From Candidatus Gastranaerophilales bacterium (GTDB lineage: Bacteria; Cyanobacteriota; Vampirovibrionia; Gastranaerophilales; Gastranaerophilaceae), in the NCBI GenBank assembly GCA_944325105.1, contig CALUYW010000006.1, positions 1-64,000 of the forward strand: a stretch of 64,000 nt of DNA. Reading direction: 5' to 3'. The notes below the pieces were generated by a model. It worked only from the letters and a program-made list of their open reading frames with translations, did no database searches and was not told the DNA's origin. This document shows, one piece after another, positions 8,108 through 16,606 of the stretch (the stretch's first letter is position 1; every line of letters begins with the position of its first letter). Made by a program: the position numbers and the translations under genes.

Positions 8108-9022
8108 TTAAATGTAGTTTAGAAGCGATGCTTGTTGCATAATTGAAGCACCCGCTTGAAGTGAAGCTTGAAGAGCTGTTTGATACATCATAAGTTGTGT
8201 TGCAGCCTCAGCTATGTCTGTATCTACAAGGTTTGATTTCATCTCGGTTAAACTCAGCGAAGCGTTGTCATTTATATTGCTTGTAGCATCCAGTCTTTGA
8301 ACTCTGCTTGATAGGGTTGATTGTGCGTCTGTAATGCTCTTAATTCCTGCCTGAATCGGGTCAAGGCAAGCGCTGATTGCTTTTACATCCATATCCGGAT
8401 TGGCAAGGGCGTCGTTTAATTGTTTGAGCGTAGCAAATATTCCACCGTTTTCATCTCCTAAAATTTGCTCGCCATTGACGTTAAGAGGCATTGTAACGCC
8501 TTCTGATATTTCAATATTTCTTTCCCAATTCCCGTCTTGTTTTGTGCCGGAGTATGTAACATTTAAGTCATCATCAAGACTGTAAGGAACAGTTGAGGTG
8601 TTAGCGCCTGCAAATATGTATTTATCCTGATATTTTGTATTTGCAAGTTGAGCTATTGTTCTTGTCCTTTGCTCAACCTCATCTCTTATGGCATTTAAGC
8701 TGTCCTCAGAGTTAAATGAGTTAGCAGCTTGCATTGTAAGTTCATTTATCCTCTGCAGGTTTTCCTGAATTAAACCCAGGGTGTCGTAAGATTGGTTAAT
8801 TTCATCTTTTGCGGTTTCTATATTTTTTGACCAATCATCAAGCTGAGAAAGCTGCTTGTTATACTTCATAACTTTTGTGCCGTCAGAGGGGTTTTGCCCT
8901 ACTGAGGTAAGCTTTTTGCCTGATGCTATTTGTTCATATGTCGAATAGATGTTTGACAGATTTTTGTTCATATTTGTCAACATCAGATTAGAAGACATTT
9001 GAGTTGTAATTCTTATACTCAT
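8108..9022 (-). CDS. flgL: Flagellar hook-filament junction protein FlgL (HAP3)
   Basis: FlgL joins the hook to the filament and is exported through the flagellum. The 304-residue protein has the flagellin-like N-terminal helix (MSIRITTQMSSN, then the conserved IASGKK and PSDG blocks) and a C-terminal coiled-coil ending QTALQASLQAGASIMQQ. The short variable middle and position directly after flgK separate it from flagellin. It is the last gene of the leftward operon, 16 bases after flgK, with an AAGGAA ribosome binding site. Confidence 0.93.
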   Translation of the reverse strand: MSIRITTQMSSNLMLTNMNKNLSNIYSTYEQIASGKKLTSVGQNPSDGTKVMKYNKQLSQLDDWSKNIETAKDEINQSYDTLGLIQENLQRINELTMQAANSFNSEDSLNAIRDEVEQRTRTIAQLANTKYQDKYIFAGANTSTVPYSLDDDLNVTYSGTKQDGNWERNIEISEGVTMPLNVNGEQILGDENGGIFATLKQLNDALANPDMDVKAISACLDPIQAGIKSITDAQSTLSSRVQRLDATSNINDNASLSLTEMKSNLVDTDIAEAATQLMMYQTALQASLQAGASIMQQASLLNYI

Positions 9023-9038
9023 AGTGCTTTATTCCTTT

Positions 9039-10580
9039 TTATTGACCGAGTGCCACAAGAACCTGATAGATTTCATTTGCTACGTTAAACATTCTCGCTG
9101 AGGCCTCGTACCCTCTTTGGTATTTAATCATATCCGCAAGTTCTTCATCCAGATTTACGCCTGTAATACTTTGATAATTTGTATTTTCGGATTGATTTAT
9201 GGCATCTGCGGTTTCAAATTTCCCTGCGATATCGCTTTGTTGAAGCCCTACTTCTCCGCTGAAGTAGGTTAAAAATCCTTCAAAAGTCACATTGTTGTCA
9301 CCGCCATAAGTGCTCATGGTGTTTTTATCTCTCAGTTGTGCAGTTGCAACAATGTTATCCGAGTTGCCTACGTTATGCTCCCAGCCGTCAACCGAGGTGT
9401 CGACTCGAGCAGTTGCTATAAGGTTTGGATTATCTATAACATTTTGATTAACACTTATACTGCCTGCAGTTATCGGGTTACCAAGGTTAAATATAGGCTC
9501 TGTTGACGGTACTAAAATCTGCTCGCCTGTCACAGGGTCAGTACCTAATGCCATGGCTTGGATGTCTCCGTCAACAAAAGTCTGGACATTGTTTACTTCC
9601 GTTGCAAAGGCATTTGCCAATTCATCGATTTTGCTTCTCATGCCGCTTATTGTTATAAGACCGTCATCAGACGTGTTTACAATATCAAGAATAGCTCCTA
9701 TTTGACCACCCTCTATTTCACTGTTAGCGTTAGATAAAACAAGTGTGCCATCCATTTTCTCAACTGTTACAATGGCAGGTGTTGTTGCATCTCCTGCAGT
9801 AACATTTAGTTTAAGTAACTGTTCTGAACCCGACACAAGCTTGACATCTCCAACCTTGACATCAACACTTCCATTTTTGTTGTATTCAACATTTAAGTCC
9901 ATGTATGAGGAGAGGTCTTTTAGGAGATTTTCTCTTTCGCTTATAAGACCGCTGCTTGCGCCCTCGCCTTGTATAACGATTTGTTTGTTTAAATCTGCAA
10001 GGCGTTCAAGACCTTTGTTAAAGTCTTGTATGCTCATGTATATATCACTGCCCTCAATTGTTCCGGGCTGCTGCCAGTTGCCTACAAGTTGTTCTTGAAG
10101 TTTATCTAAAGAACCAGCTATTGAGTTAAATTTAAGAGCAACACTTTGTGCGCTTTCTATATAAATTCTTCTTGCAGAGGGGTCTGTAGGGTTGGCGCTA
10201 AGGTTTTGTGCAGCAGAGAAAAAATCTTTAAAACTTGCTTGCAGACCTTCTTCTCCAAGTTCATCAGAAATTGAACCAAGTTGATCCATAATTGTGCCGA
10301 GTGTGTAATAATACTGCGCATCTGAGTTAGCGCCTCTTAGGCTGTTAGCAGCAGCGTTATTGGCGTAGCTTGTAAGTTTAGCTATGCTTGCACCGTTTAG
10401 CCCTCTTATTTGACTATAGATATTATTTCCGCCGTATGTAGGGTTTGTTTGAAAGTCCGCACGTAATTTTATGTAGCCGTCAACATTCATATTTGCAAGG
10501 TTTTGCGACACGACGGCAAGCGCGTGCTGATAGTTGTTCATGGACTCTCTGCTAATATTCATTGTTTGATTTATCGTCAT
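9039..10580 (-). CDS. flgK: Flagellar hook-associated protein FlgK (HAP1)
   Basis: FlgK is the first hook-filament junction protein. The 513-residue protein has the axial-family N-terminal helix (VVSQNLANMNVDGY, about 23-36), the FlgK-type FKDFFSAAQNLSANPTD segment near 115-131, a large variable middle and a C-terminal helix (DEELADMIKYQRGYEASAR) near 475-495. It lies between the FlgN-like chaperone gene and flgL, the canonical order. The size is in the usual range. Confidence 0.93.
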   Translation of the reverse strand: MTINQTMNISRESMNNYQHALAVVSQNLANMNVDGYIKLRADFQTNPTYGGNNIYSQIRGLNGASIAKLTSYANNAAANSLRGANSDAQYYYTLGTIMDQLGSISDELGEEGLQASFKDFFSAAQNLSANPTDPSARRIYIESAQSVALKFNSIAGSLDKLQEQLVGNWQQPGTIEGSDIYMSIQDFNKGLERLADLNKQIVIQGEGASSGLISERENLLKDLSSYMDLNVEYNKNGSVDVKVGDVKLVSGSEQLLKLNVTAGDATTPAIVTVEKMDGTLVLSNANSEIEGGQIGAILDIVNTSDDGLITISGMRSKIDELANAFATEVNNVQTFVDGDIQAMALGTDPVTGEQILVPSTEPIFNLGNPITAGSISVNQNVIDNPNLIATARVDTSVDGWEHNVGNSDNIVATAQLRDKNTMSTYGGDNNVTFEGFLTYFSGEVGLQQSDIAGKFETADAINQSENTNYQSITGVNLDEELADMIKYQRGYEASARMFNVANEIYQVLVALGQ

Positions 10581-10599
10581 TTAAAACTCCTTTGACGCC

Positions 10600-11001
10600 T
10601 TAGGCTTCTTCCGTGATTGAAGAAATATCAAGATTGCTGTCTTGATTTTTCTTGCCCAAATGATTATAGTCTGCATTTTTTGCAGACGATATGTTTAAAA
10701 TTCCCTCAAAAATTTTATTTATAACATTGAGAGAATGAGTAATTAACACTTCGTTATCTTTCTGAAGTTTGTTAATCCTCTCGGTTATCTCATTTAGCTC
10801 TTTTTTTTGCGATTGATTGAGTTCAAATTCATCTTTTTTCTCATAAATCGCTTTTATTTCATCATAAGCACAGATTAACTTTTCATCACAGCTTGCAAGC
10901 ACCTCAAGATTTTTTTCAATGAGTGCTTTTTGCTTATTTTCAAGCAGTGTTTTTATATTTATGTATATTTCTTTTATTTTTTCAAAAGTTATGTTGCTCA
11001 T
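10600..11001 (-). CDS. flgN: FlgN-like export chaperone
   Basis: This 133-residue, highly charged, entirely helical protein occupies the position of flgN, the cytoplasmic chaperone that delivers FlgK and FlgL to the export gate. Long heptad-like stretches (about 10-100: LLENKQKALIEKNLEVL, QKKELNEITERINKLQ) fit the FlgN fold. Sequence conservation in FlgN is low, so the call leans on position directly before flgK, on size, and on predicted coiled coil. Confidence 0.7.
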   Translation of the reverse strand: MSNITFEKIKEIYINIKTLLENKQKALIEKNLEVLASCDEKLICAYDEIKAIYEKKDEFELNQSQKKELNEITERINKLQKDNEVLITHSLNVINKIFEGILNISSAKNADYNHLGKKNQDSNLDISSITEEA

Positions 11002-11009
11002 TTTTCTTT

Positions 11010-11294
11010 CTATGCGCTATAATCTGCAAGTACGCTTCTTCCGTAGGTAAGACCGTATTTGATGTCATCGTCTGTTATATCTTCGCCGATTAGTTTTGCA
11101 GAGTTTTTAATGTCCTCTACATCGACATTTTTAAACAAATCGCTTTGAATGAGTTTGATGTCATCTTCTTTGGTATCGGTATTTTGCACTTCTTTAGGTG
11201 CTAAATTTTGCGTGTTTTTTACCGCATAGTTATAAAATATGCGATTTATCGCCTGAGAATCCGCTATTTGATTTGTGTTCATTGAAATTGTCAT
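11010..11294 (-). CDS. Unidentified small protein in the flgM position
   Basis: This 94-residue acidic protein sits between flgJ and flgN, the place of the anti-sigma-28 factor FlgM in many bacteria. The first half looks disordered (MTISMNTNQIADSQAINRI, then Asn/Asp/Glu/Lys-rich); the second half has a possible helical pair, VEDIKNSAKLIGEDITDDDI followed by KYGLTYGRSVLADY. I do not see the usual FlgM C-terminal signature. It could be a divergent FlgM acting on a sigma factor elsewhere, or a family-specific flagellar protein. It starts 1 base after the flgJ stop, so it is cotranscribed. Confidence 0.6.
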   Translation of the reverse strand: MTISMNTNQIADSQAINRIFYNYAVKNTQNLAPKEVQNTDTKEDDIKLIQSDLFKNVDVEDIKNSAKLIGEDITDDDIKYGLTYGRSVLADYSA

Positions 11295-11295
11295 A

Positions 11296-11667
11296 TTAAC
11301 CTAAGATATCCTTTGTAGTTACATTTTCGTCAGGAACAGTTTTTTCCATTTGCTGGTAAAGTTGTTTTGCAAAGCCAATGTTTGATGTGGGTGAGTTTGC
11401 GACATCTCTGCCTATTTGGTTAAAAAGTATGGATTTAAAGTTGTCCATGTATTTTGAATCGCCAAACATTGAGTTTTCTCTGTCAACGGTTTTATCCATT
11501 TGAGTGAGCATTTTTGAAACAAGAATTGCTTCAAATTCTTTTGCAACTTTTTTTAACTGCTCTTTTTGCGTGCCTGATGACCTTATGGTGTTAACTACGT
11601 CATAATCTGCACCTTGCGAGTAGTTTGTTATTGTGTTTGTTTGTAGTGAATAAAAATTGTCGCTCAT
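11296..11667 (-). CDS. flgJ: Rod-binding protein FlgJ (rod-cap domain only)
   Basis: This is the N-terminal rod-cap half of FlgJ, which guides rod assembly in the periplasm. The 123-residue protein carries the Rod-binding core (KEFEAILVSKMLTQMDKT, MFGDSKYMDNFKSILFNQIG, then the conserved end IGFAKQLYQQM). The C-terminal muramidase domain found in enterobacterial FlgJ is absent. A separate lytic transglycosylase gene heads the same operon and probably supplies that activity. It lies 7 bases downstream of flgI. Confidence 0.9.
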   Translation of the reverse strand: MSDNFYSLQTNTITNYSQGADYDVVNTIRSSGTQKEQLKKVAKEFEAILVSKMLTQMDKTVDRENSMFGDSKYMDNFKSILFNQIGRDVANSPTSNIGFAKQLYQQMEKTVPDENVTTKDILG

Positions 11668-11674
11668 CGTTATC

Positions 11675-12799
11675 CTAAATTATTTGTAGTTCTGCTTGCA
11701 GGCTGCCTGACATTCTAAGTGCCTGAAGTATGGCTATCAAGTCTGTCGGGGTCACCCCTATTGAATTAAGAGCATTTACAAGTTCGCCCAAAGTCGAATT
11801 TGCTTTCATTTCAACAAGGCTGCCCTCTTTCTTTTCTATATCAATTTGTGCGTTTGTAACACCTACTGTTTGGCCTTGCGGTGAGAAAGGCGCGGGTTGA
11901 GATACGTCGTTGTATGCCTGAATATTTACCGTAATACCTCCATGAGCTACTGCTGCAGGCATAAGCTTGGCATCTGCTCCTATTACAACCGTGCCTGTTC
12001 TTTCGTTTATTATTACTTTGGCTCTTTCCTGAGGAGCGCTTACTCTTATGTTTTCAAGTATTGATATAAAAGCAATTCTGTCCGTTAAATATCTCTGTGG
12101 GATATTAACTTTTATACTGCCGCCGTCAAGTGCTATGGCGTCTGATACATTTCTTGAAATTATATTTGCAATTTGTGCTGCCATAGTGTAGTCGGCTTGA
12201 TCCAAGATTAATGTCAGAGAGTTTTCATCCCCTATGGCGCTTATGATATCTCTTTCAACAATAGCGCCGCCCGGGATTCTGCCTGTTGTTGTAATTGCTG
12301 TTCTTGAGCTTGAACCTCCCGCTTTTGCGCTTGCACCTCCGACTGATAGCGGGCCTTGTGCCACGGCTACAATTTCTCCGTTTGGTGCTCTCAGTTGAGT
12401 TTGAACAAGAACTCCGCCCTCAAGACTTTTGGCGTCTGCCATAGCTGAGACAACAACATCTACCTTATCGCCGTTTTTTGCAAAAGGAGGAATGGTGGCG
12501 GTGACAATAACAGCGGCGGAAGCACCTTTTTGAATGTAGTTTGATTGGTCAATTACAGTGCCTAAATTTTGCAGTAAGAGTTGGTTTGTCATTTGTGTGT
12601 GGCGAGAGTTGTCACCTGTGTTTTGCAAACCTACAACAAGACCGTAACCTACAACTTGGTTTTCTCTAACACCTTTGATGTGGGTTATATCTTTAATTCT
12701 TACACTCTGTCCGCTTATTGCGCTTGCAATTCCTGTTTGGAATATACATATTGCAAGTATTAATGCTGTCAGAATAATTTTTTTAAACACTGTTGTCAT
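11675..12799 (-). CDS. flgI: Flagellar P-ring protein FlgI
   Basis: FlgI forms the P ring around the rod in the peptidoglycan layer. The 374-residue protein has a signal peptide (about 1-28, ending GIASA), then the family's highly conserved RIKDITHIKGVRENQVVGYG block, the QLLLQNLGTV segment and the C-terminal GVTPTDLIAILQALRMSGSLQAEL. The length is typical. Its presence together with FlgH indicates a diderm envelope. It is 11 bases after flgH. Confidence 0.96.
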   Translation of the reverse strand: MTTVFKKIILTALILAICIFQTGIASAISGQSVRIKDITHIKGVRENQVVGYGLVVGLQNTGDNSRHTQMTNQLLLQNLGTVIDQSNYIQKGASAAVIVTATIPPFAKNGDKVDVVVSAMADAKSLEGGVLVQTQLRAPNGEIVAVAQGPLSVGGASAKAGGSSSRTAITTTGRIPGGAIVERDIISAIGDENSLTLILDQADYTMAAQIANIISRNVSDAIALDGGSIKVNIPQRYLTDRIAFISILENIRVSAPQERAKVIINERTGTVVIGADAKLMPAAVAHGGITVNIQAYNDVSQPAPFSPQGQTVGVTNAQIDIEKKEGSLVEMKANSTLGELVNALNSIGVTPTDLIAILQALRMSGSLQAELQII

Positions 12800-12810
12800 C
12801 CTTTTTAAAA

Positions 12811-13425
12811 TTAGAATATATATCTCATGAAACGATAGAGTACGCCTTCGTTTTGACCTCTTGATACTGTTCCTGCTCCGCTCATTGCAAATTGCAGGTT
12901 GGCAACTTGAGTTGAGCTTATTTCACCTTGCTGGTCAATCCATCTTGGGTCAACAACGCCCGATACCAAAAGGTCTACGCGCTCGTTTGCGTTAACAAGG
13001 GTCTTTTTGCCTTGTACAAGAAGATTTCCGTTGGGTAAAAGTTGTATAACCTGTACTGCAACTTTATCTTGTATGCCAAGGCGTCTTTGAGTGCTTGTGC
13101 TGCCTGAAACGGAGATTGTTCCGTTTGTATTGTTAAGAGCACCCTTTAGATTTGTTTTAAATATTGTATTTAGTGCACCTGTCAAGTTTTCAAGAATGCT
13201 TGAAGTTTTCTCGGTTTCATATACGCCCGAGTCCGTAAGTGTTGGTACTTCATCAATTACAATTGTCACAAGGTCTCCGACATTTCTTGCTCTAACAGAA
13301 CTATACAGAGGCCTTGGCTCAATAAAGCTTGTCTGAGTTGCATTTAGTGAAAAAAGACTTTCGGCATTTGCCTGTGGCAGTAAAAATGTCATTAAACATA
13401 TTGTGAGTGCTAACTTTTTTATCAT
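12811..13425 (-). CDS. flgH: Flagellar L-ring protein FlgH without a lipobox
   Basis: FlgH forms the outer-membrane L ring. The 204-residue protein shows the conserved ARNVGDLVTIVIDE segment, QVIQLLPNGNLLVQGKK and the NEGVLYRFMRYIF end. Unlike enterobacterial FlgH, which is a lipoprotein, the signal peptide ends in PQANAES with no cysteine at a cleavage site; the only early cysteine (C10) lies inside the hydrophobic core with no lipobox around it. So the protein is probably released by signal peptidase I. The gene sits in the expected place between flgA and flgI. Confidence 0.94.
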   Translation of the reverse strand: MIKKLALTICLMTFLLPQANAESLFSLNATQTSFIEPRPLYSSVRARNVGDLVTIVIDEVPTLTDSGVYETEKTSSILENLTGALNTIFKTNLKGALNNTNGTISVSGSTSTQRRLGIQDKVAVQVIQLLPNGNLLVQGKKTLVNANERVDLLVSGVVDPRWIDQQGEISSTQVANLQFAMSGAGTVSRGQNEGVLYRFMRYIF

Positions 13426-13437
13426 CCTTTTATCCTT

Positions 13438-14160
13438 TTAGATTTTCACGGTTACTTCGTTTTTGTTGCTTACTGTCGCTTGATAGATTTTGTTGTATTT
13501 TAGGCTTTTAACCTGTATGTTATCCCCTATACTTCCCTCTTTAAGGGCTTTTCCGTCGACTGTTATCTTTAGGTTGTCATTTGATTTAAAAATAATGTTT
13601 ACTGTGGAATCTTTAAGTACATCGGGTTTTGATTTTACGTAGTTTTTTAAGATTGGAGAACCCTTTGGGACATTTCTTGTTGCTACAAGCTCTCCTTTTG
13701 GGTATTTATCAATTGTCTGTCCTAAGTACTGTCCGATTTGCATTTTTTGAACGCTTGAGTTAGAAATACTTATTGCCTGTTCTCTAACGATAGGGTTAGT
13801 TGCGCATAAGACTTCTTTATATACAAGAGTATTCACGCTTATGGGGAAAGATTTTATAAAGGTTTTTCCGTCATATACGCTTACTCTTTTTATGTCACGG
13901 CTTAAAAAACCGTTTGTATTAGATTCTACTTTAATTTCAATCTTATCTTTTGCAGTTATTTCTCCTTGAGGCATATTTAAAATTCTTACCTTAACTTCGC
14001 CTCCGCCTAAGTTGTCAACTTGTTTTTGGGCTTGTTTTGTTATTTTCTCAACTATTGCAGCCCTAAGTTCTTCTTCGCTTAGGGTTTGCGCGCTGCAAAC
14101 CGTGCACATCAGAAGCAGAGAAAAAAGTACTGTTAAGATTTTAGTTAGTTTGTTTTTCAT
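13438..14160 (-). CDS. flgA: Flagella basal-body P-ring formation protein FlgA
   Basis: FlgA is the periplasmic chaperone for P-ring assembly. The 240-residue protein has a signal peptide (about 1-24) and the C-terminal SAF/ChapFlgA domain, with VATRNVPKGSPILKNYVK near 158-176 and the terminal beta segment that ends VSNKNEVTVKI. The family is variable, but the placement between flgG and flgH with short gaps (2 and 12 bases) supports the call. Confidence 0.9.
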   Translation of the reverse strand: MKNKLTKILTVLFSLLLMCTVCSAQTLSEEELRAAIVEKITKQAQKQVDNLGGGEVKVRILNMPQGEITAKDKIEIKVESNTNGFLSRDIKRVSVYDGKTFIKSFPISVNTLVYKEVLCATNPIVREQAISISNSSVQKMQIGQYLGQTIDKYPKGELVATRNVPKGSPILKNYVKSKPDVLKDSTVNIIFKSNDNLKITVDGKALKEGSIGDNIQVKSLKYNKIYQATVSNKNEVTVKI

Positions 14161-14162
14161 TT

Positions 14163-14948
14163 TTATTGAAGATTATTTGTTACCTGTAAAATATTTGAAG
14201 CCGAAGTAATGATTTTTGAATTAGATTCAAAAGCGCGCTCCGCTTTGATTAGAGCAATCATTTCTTCTACTGTTTGTACGTTTGAACCCTCAACAAAGTA
14301 TTGCTGAATTGTTCCGTATCCGTCTTGCCCTGCAATACCCGGTACAGGCACGCCTGAAGCGGGTGTTTCAAGGTAGAGGTTGTGTCCTGCTGCCGCAAGA
14401 CCGGAGTTATTTTGGAATTTTACAATTTGCAACTGTCCCACCTGAGTTTGCTCGGTTTGTGAGCCGACTTTAACAGATACCATACCTTGAGGCGTGATTG
14501 TAATTTCTTTTGTGTTTTGAGGAATTTGAATAGGAGGCATAAGTTGATAACCATCTGTTGTGGTCAGTGTTCCGTTGGCATCCATTTTAAAAGAGCCGTC
14601 ACGCGTGTAGGCTATTGTACCGTCATCAAGAGTAATTTGAAAAAATCCGTCTCCCTCAATTGCAACGTCCAAGTTTCTGCCTGTTGATTGCATAATACCT
14701 GTAGTAAAAATTCTTGATGTAGCGGCTGTTTTTACACCAAGACCTATTTCAACACCGACAGGCTGGTACGTGCCCTGCCCCATTTGAGCACCTGCGGCAC
14801 GTTCTGTTTGATAAATTAAATCCTGAAATTCTGCACGTACTTTTTTGTAACCGTAAGTGTTGACGTTTGCCATGTTGTTGGCTATAACATCAAGATTGGT
14901 TTGTTGTGCAATCATACCTGTTGCTGCTGTGTGTAGTGATCTTAGCAT
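14163..14948 (-). CDS. flgG: Distal rod protein FlgG
   Basis: FlgG builds the distal rod. The 261-residue protein matches the family length, starts MLRSLHTAATGMIAQQTNLD with the ANNMANVNTYGYKK motif, and has the typical DGFFQITLDDGTIAYTRDG core and a C-terminal NVQTVEEMIALIKAERAFE helix. The segment EFQDLIYQT at about residue 41-49 is the FlgG-specific part that distinguishes it from FlgF. It lies 18 bases after flgF. Confidence 0.96.
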   Translation of the reverse strand: MLRSLHTAATGMIAQQTNLDVIANNMANVNTYGYKKVRAEFQDLIYQTERAAGAQMGQGTYQPVGVEIGLGVKTAATSRIFTTGIMQSTGRNLDVAIEGDGFFQITLDDGTIAYTRDGSFKMDANGTLTTTDGYQLMPPIQIPQNTKEITITPQGMVSVKVGSQTEQTQVGQLQIVKFQNNSGLAAAGHNLYLETPASGVPVPGIAGQDGYGTIQQYFVEGSNVQTVEEMIALIKAERAFESNSKIITSASNILQVTNNLQ

Positions 14949-14966
14949 TTTATTTCCTCAAATTCC

Positions 14967-15842
14967 TTATCCTCTTATAACTCCCAAATCAATTGCTTTT
15001 GATACGGTGTCACCTTGTGTTTTAACTATTTTTGCCATCGCTTCATAAGAGCGGGTGACTGTAATTGTATTTATCATTTCATAAATGGTATTTGTATTTG
15101 AACTTTCAAGAAATCCCTGCTGAAGAGCTGCTCTGTTGTTATTCTGATACATTCCGGCATCTACCCCCTCAGGTTGTACAAATTTCCCCTCACCTTGAGC
15201 TGAGATTTTTGTTTTATCTGTAAAATCAACAATTTGTATCTGTTGCAGAGTTCTCGGGTTATCAGGGTTTGTAATTTGAATAACCCCTCTTTCTCCTATA
15301 TCAATATCCTTAAGAGAATCTATTCTGTTGTTTGGGTTGTTCTCTTCATCTTCAGGATTAAGGACTATTCTTATCCTTCTGTTTTGTGTGTCCATAACCC
15401 AGTCACCCTCTTTTGTAACAAGGTAGTAATCATCGGTCATTTGAAAATTACCTGCGCGGGTGTAATAATAGTCTGCTTCGTTGTATTGGACATTATCGGG
15501 AACTTCTTTATGCCTAATTTTAAAGAAACCATCCCCTTGAATACCTACATCAAGCTTGTTACCTGTTGTTATAAGTCCGCCTTGAGAGAAGTCTATATAT
15601 GTTCTATCAGCTGCGTTTCCAAGGCTTAAGTTGCCTACTTTCATAAATTGTGTATCTTTTGGGTTATTTGTAATTGGAATTTGTTTTACTTCAACTTGCG
15701 CGTCCATAAGGTTTTTAAAAGTTATATTTGTCTTTTTAAAACCTACAGTGTTTACGTTAGCAAGGTTGTTTGCGTTAACGTCTTCTTGTTTTAAAAGCGA
15801 CATCATGCCTTTTGTAGCAGATTCAAGCCCTCTTGTTATCAT
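14967..15842 (-). CDS. flgF: Proximal rod-type protein FlgF
   Basis: This 291-residue flagellar rod/hook family protein lies directly before flgG and is best called FlgF. It has the ANNLANVNTVGFKKTN N-terminal motif, a central DGFFKI segment and the C-terminal NTNTIYEMINTITVTRSYE helix. Its middle is longer than in FlgG. The start ATGA overlaps the stop of the transglycosylase gene, and the ribosome binding site GGAGG lies inside that gene's last codons, so translation is coupled. Confidence 0.9.
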   Translation of the reverse strand: MITRGLESATKGMMSLLKQEDVNANNLANVNTVGFKKTNITFKNLMDAQVEVKQIPITNNPKDTQFMKVGNLSLGNAADRTYIDFSQGGLITTGNKLDVGIQGDGFFKIRHKEVPDNVQYNEADYYYTRAGNFQMTDDYYLVTKEGDWVMDTQNRRIRIVLNPEDEENNPNNRIDSLKDIDIGERGVIQITNPDNPRTLQQIQIVDFTDKTKISAQGEGKFVQPEGVDAGMYQNNNRAALQQGFLESSNTNTIYEMINTITVTRSYEAMAKIVKTQGDTVSKAIDLGVIRG

Positions 15843-16435
15843 ATTTTTCCTCCTTTCATAGCCTCGTAGGAGGATAAAATATTTTTAACGTAGTTTTGAG
15901 TTTCTCTGTACGGCGGGATGTCTCCGTATTTTTGAACTGCTGCAGGGCCGGCGTTATACGCTGCAAGCGCGAGTTTAGGGTCGTTGTTAAAACGATTCAT
16001 CATGCTTTTTAAATATCTTGTGCCGCCGTCAATATTTTGTTCAGGGTCAAAAGCGTCAATGACACCAAGCCCTTTTGCGGTCTGGGGCATAAGCTGCATA
16101 AGTCCCATAGCGCCGCATTTTGATTTAGCGTCAGGGTTAAATCCCGATTCTTGTTTTACGACAGCTTTTATAAAATCAGGGTCAAGGTTGTTTTTTTGAG
16201 CGTATTTATTTATTAAATTTTCTATATCTTCTCTTGAGTTTTTAAATGTTGTTTTCTCAATCGTTTCTTTATTCTCGCCCATTTTTTCATCAAGAATGGC
16301 TTTAAATTCTTTGGCAGCAGATTTATCAGGCGAAGAAACACTTTCGTCCGTGCCTAAAATGCGGTTGAAATTATTTTCAATCGAACTTAACCTTCTTAAA
16401 GTCAAGTCAAGACCTGTTATTAAGCCCTCACTCAT
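15839..16435 (-). CDS. Lytic transglycosylase (SLT domain) heading flagellar operon
   Basis: This is a soluble-lytic-transglycosylase-type enzyme of 198 residues that would cut peptidoglycan, likely to let the rod through. The catalytic glutamate is E96 in AVVKQESGFNP, followed by GAMGLMQLMPQTA and ALAAYNAGP, the three SLT motifs. No classical signal peptide is visible; export by the flagellar apparatus is possible. The N-terminal 70 residues are unlike other families and may bind flagellar partners. As first gene of the operon, overlapping flgF by 4 bases, it likely replaces the muramidase half missing from FlgJ. Confidence 0.88.
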   Translation of the reverse strand: MSEGLITGLDLTLRRLSSIENNFNRILGTDESVSSPDKSAAKEFKAILDEKMGENKETIEKTTFKNSREDIENLINKYAQKNNLDPDFIKAVVKQESGFNPDAKSKCGAMGLMQLMPQTAKGLGVIDAFDPEQNIDGGTRYLKSMMNRFNNDPKLALAAYNAGPAAVQKYGDIPPYRETQNYVKNILSSYEAMKGGKI

Positions 16436-16464
16436 TTTATATAAACCTACCTCTTACCATTTTA

Positions 16465-16482
16465 TAAGTGTTAAATCACTTA
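16465..16482. promoter_or_regulatory. Inverted repeat before flagellar operon
   Basis: TAAGTG-TTAAAT-CACTTA is a perfect 6-bp inverted repeat 30 bases upstream of the operon's first start codon (16435). It is followed toward the gene by ATAAAATGGTAAG, which resembles the motif at 8080 and 48374. It is a candidate operator in the leader or promoter region; no convincing -35/-10 pair could be fixed. Confidence 0.35.
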
Positions 16483-16549
16483 CAATATAAATATACCCTC
16501 ACTTTATTTGTGTTCTCATCAATCATACGGTGTAATTTTTTCTAAAAAT

Positions 16550-16563
16550 TAAATCTTTAGATT
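16550..16563. promoter_or_regulatory. Palindromic motif upstream of flagellar operon 1
   Basis: TAAATCTTTAGATT here matches the first 14 bases of the perfect palindrome TAAATCT-TT-AGATTTA at 47481-47496, upstream of the regulator-kinase-flagellar unit. It lies about 115 bases before the transglycosylase start. A shared binding site for a flagellar regulator is possible. Confidence 0.4.
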
Positions 16564-16580
16564 GATTTTTTACTAATTAT

Positions 16581-16606
16581 AAAAAATCAGCCGCTGGGGC
16601 TGATTT
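16581..16606 (-). terminator. Terminator of the 80-residue unknown gene
   Basis: Read leftward, AAATCAGCC (16606-16598) pairs with GGCTGATTT (16592-16584) over a 5-base loop and runs into TTTTTT. It starts directly after the stop codon of the gene at 16607-16849 and insulates the flagellar operon from it. Confidence 0.85.
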
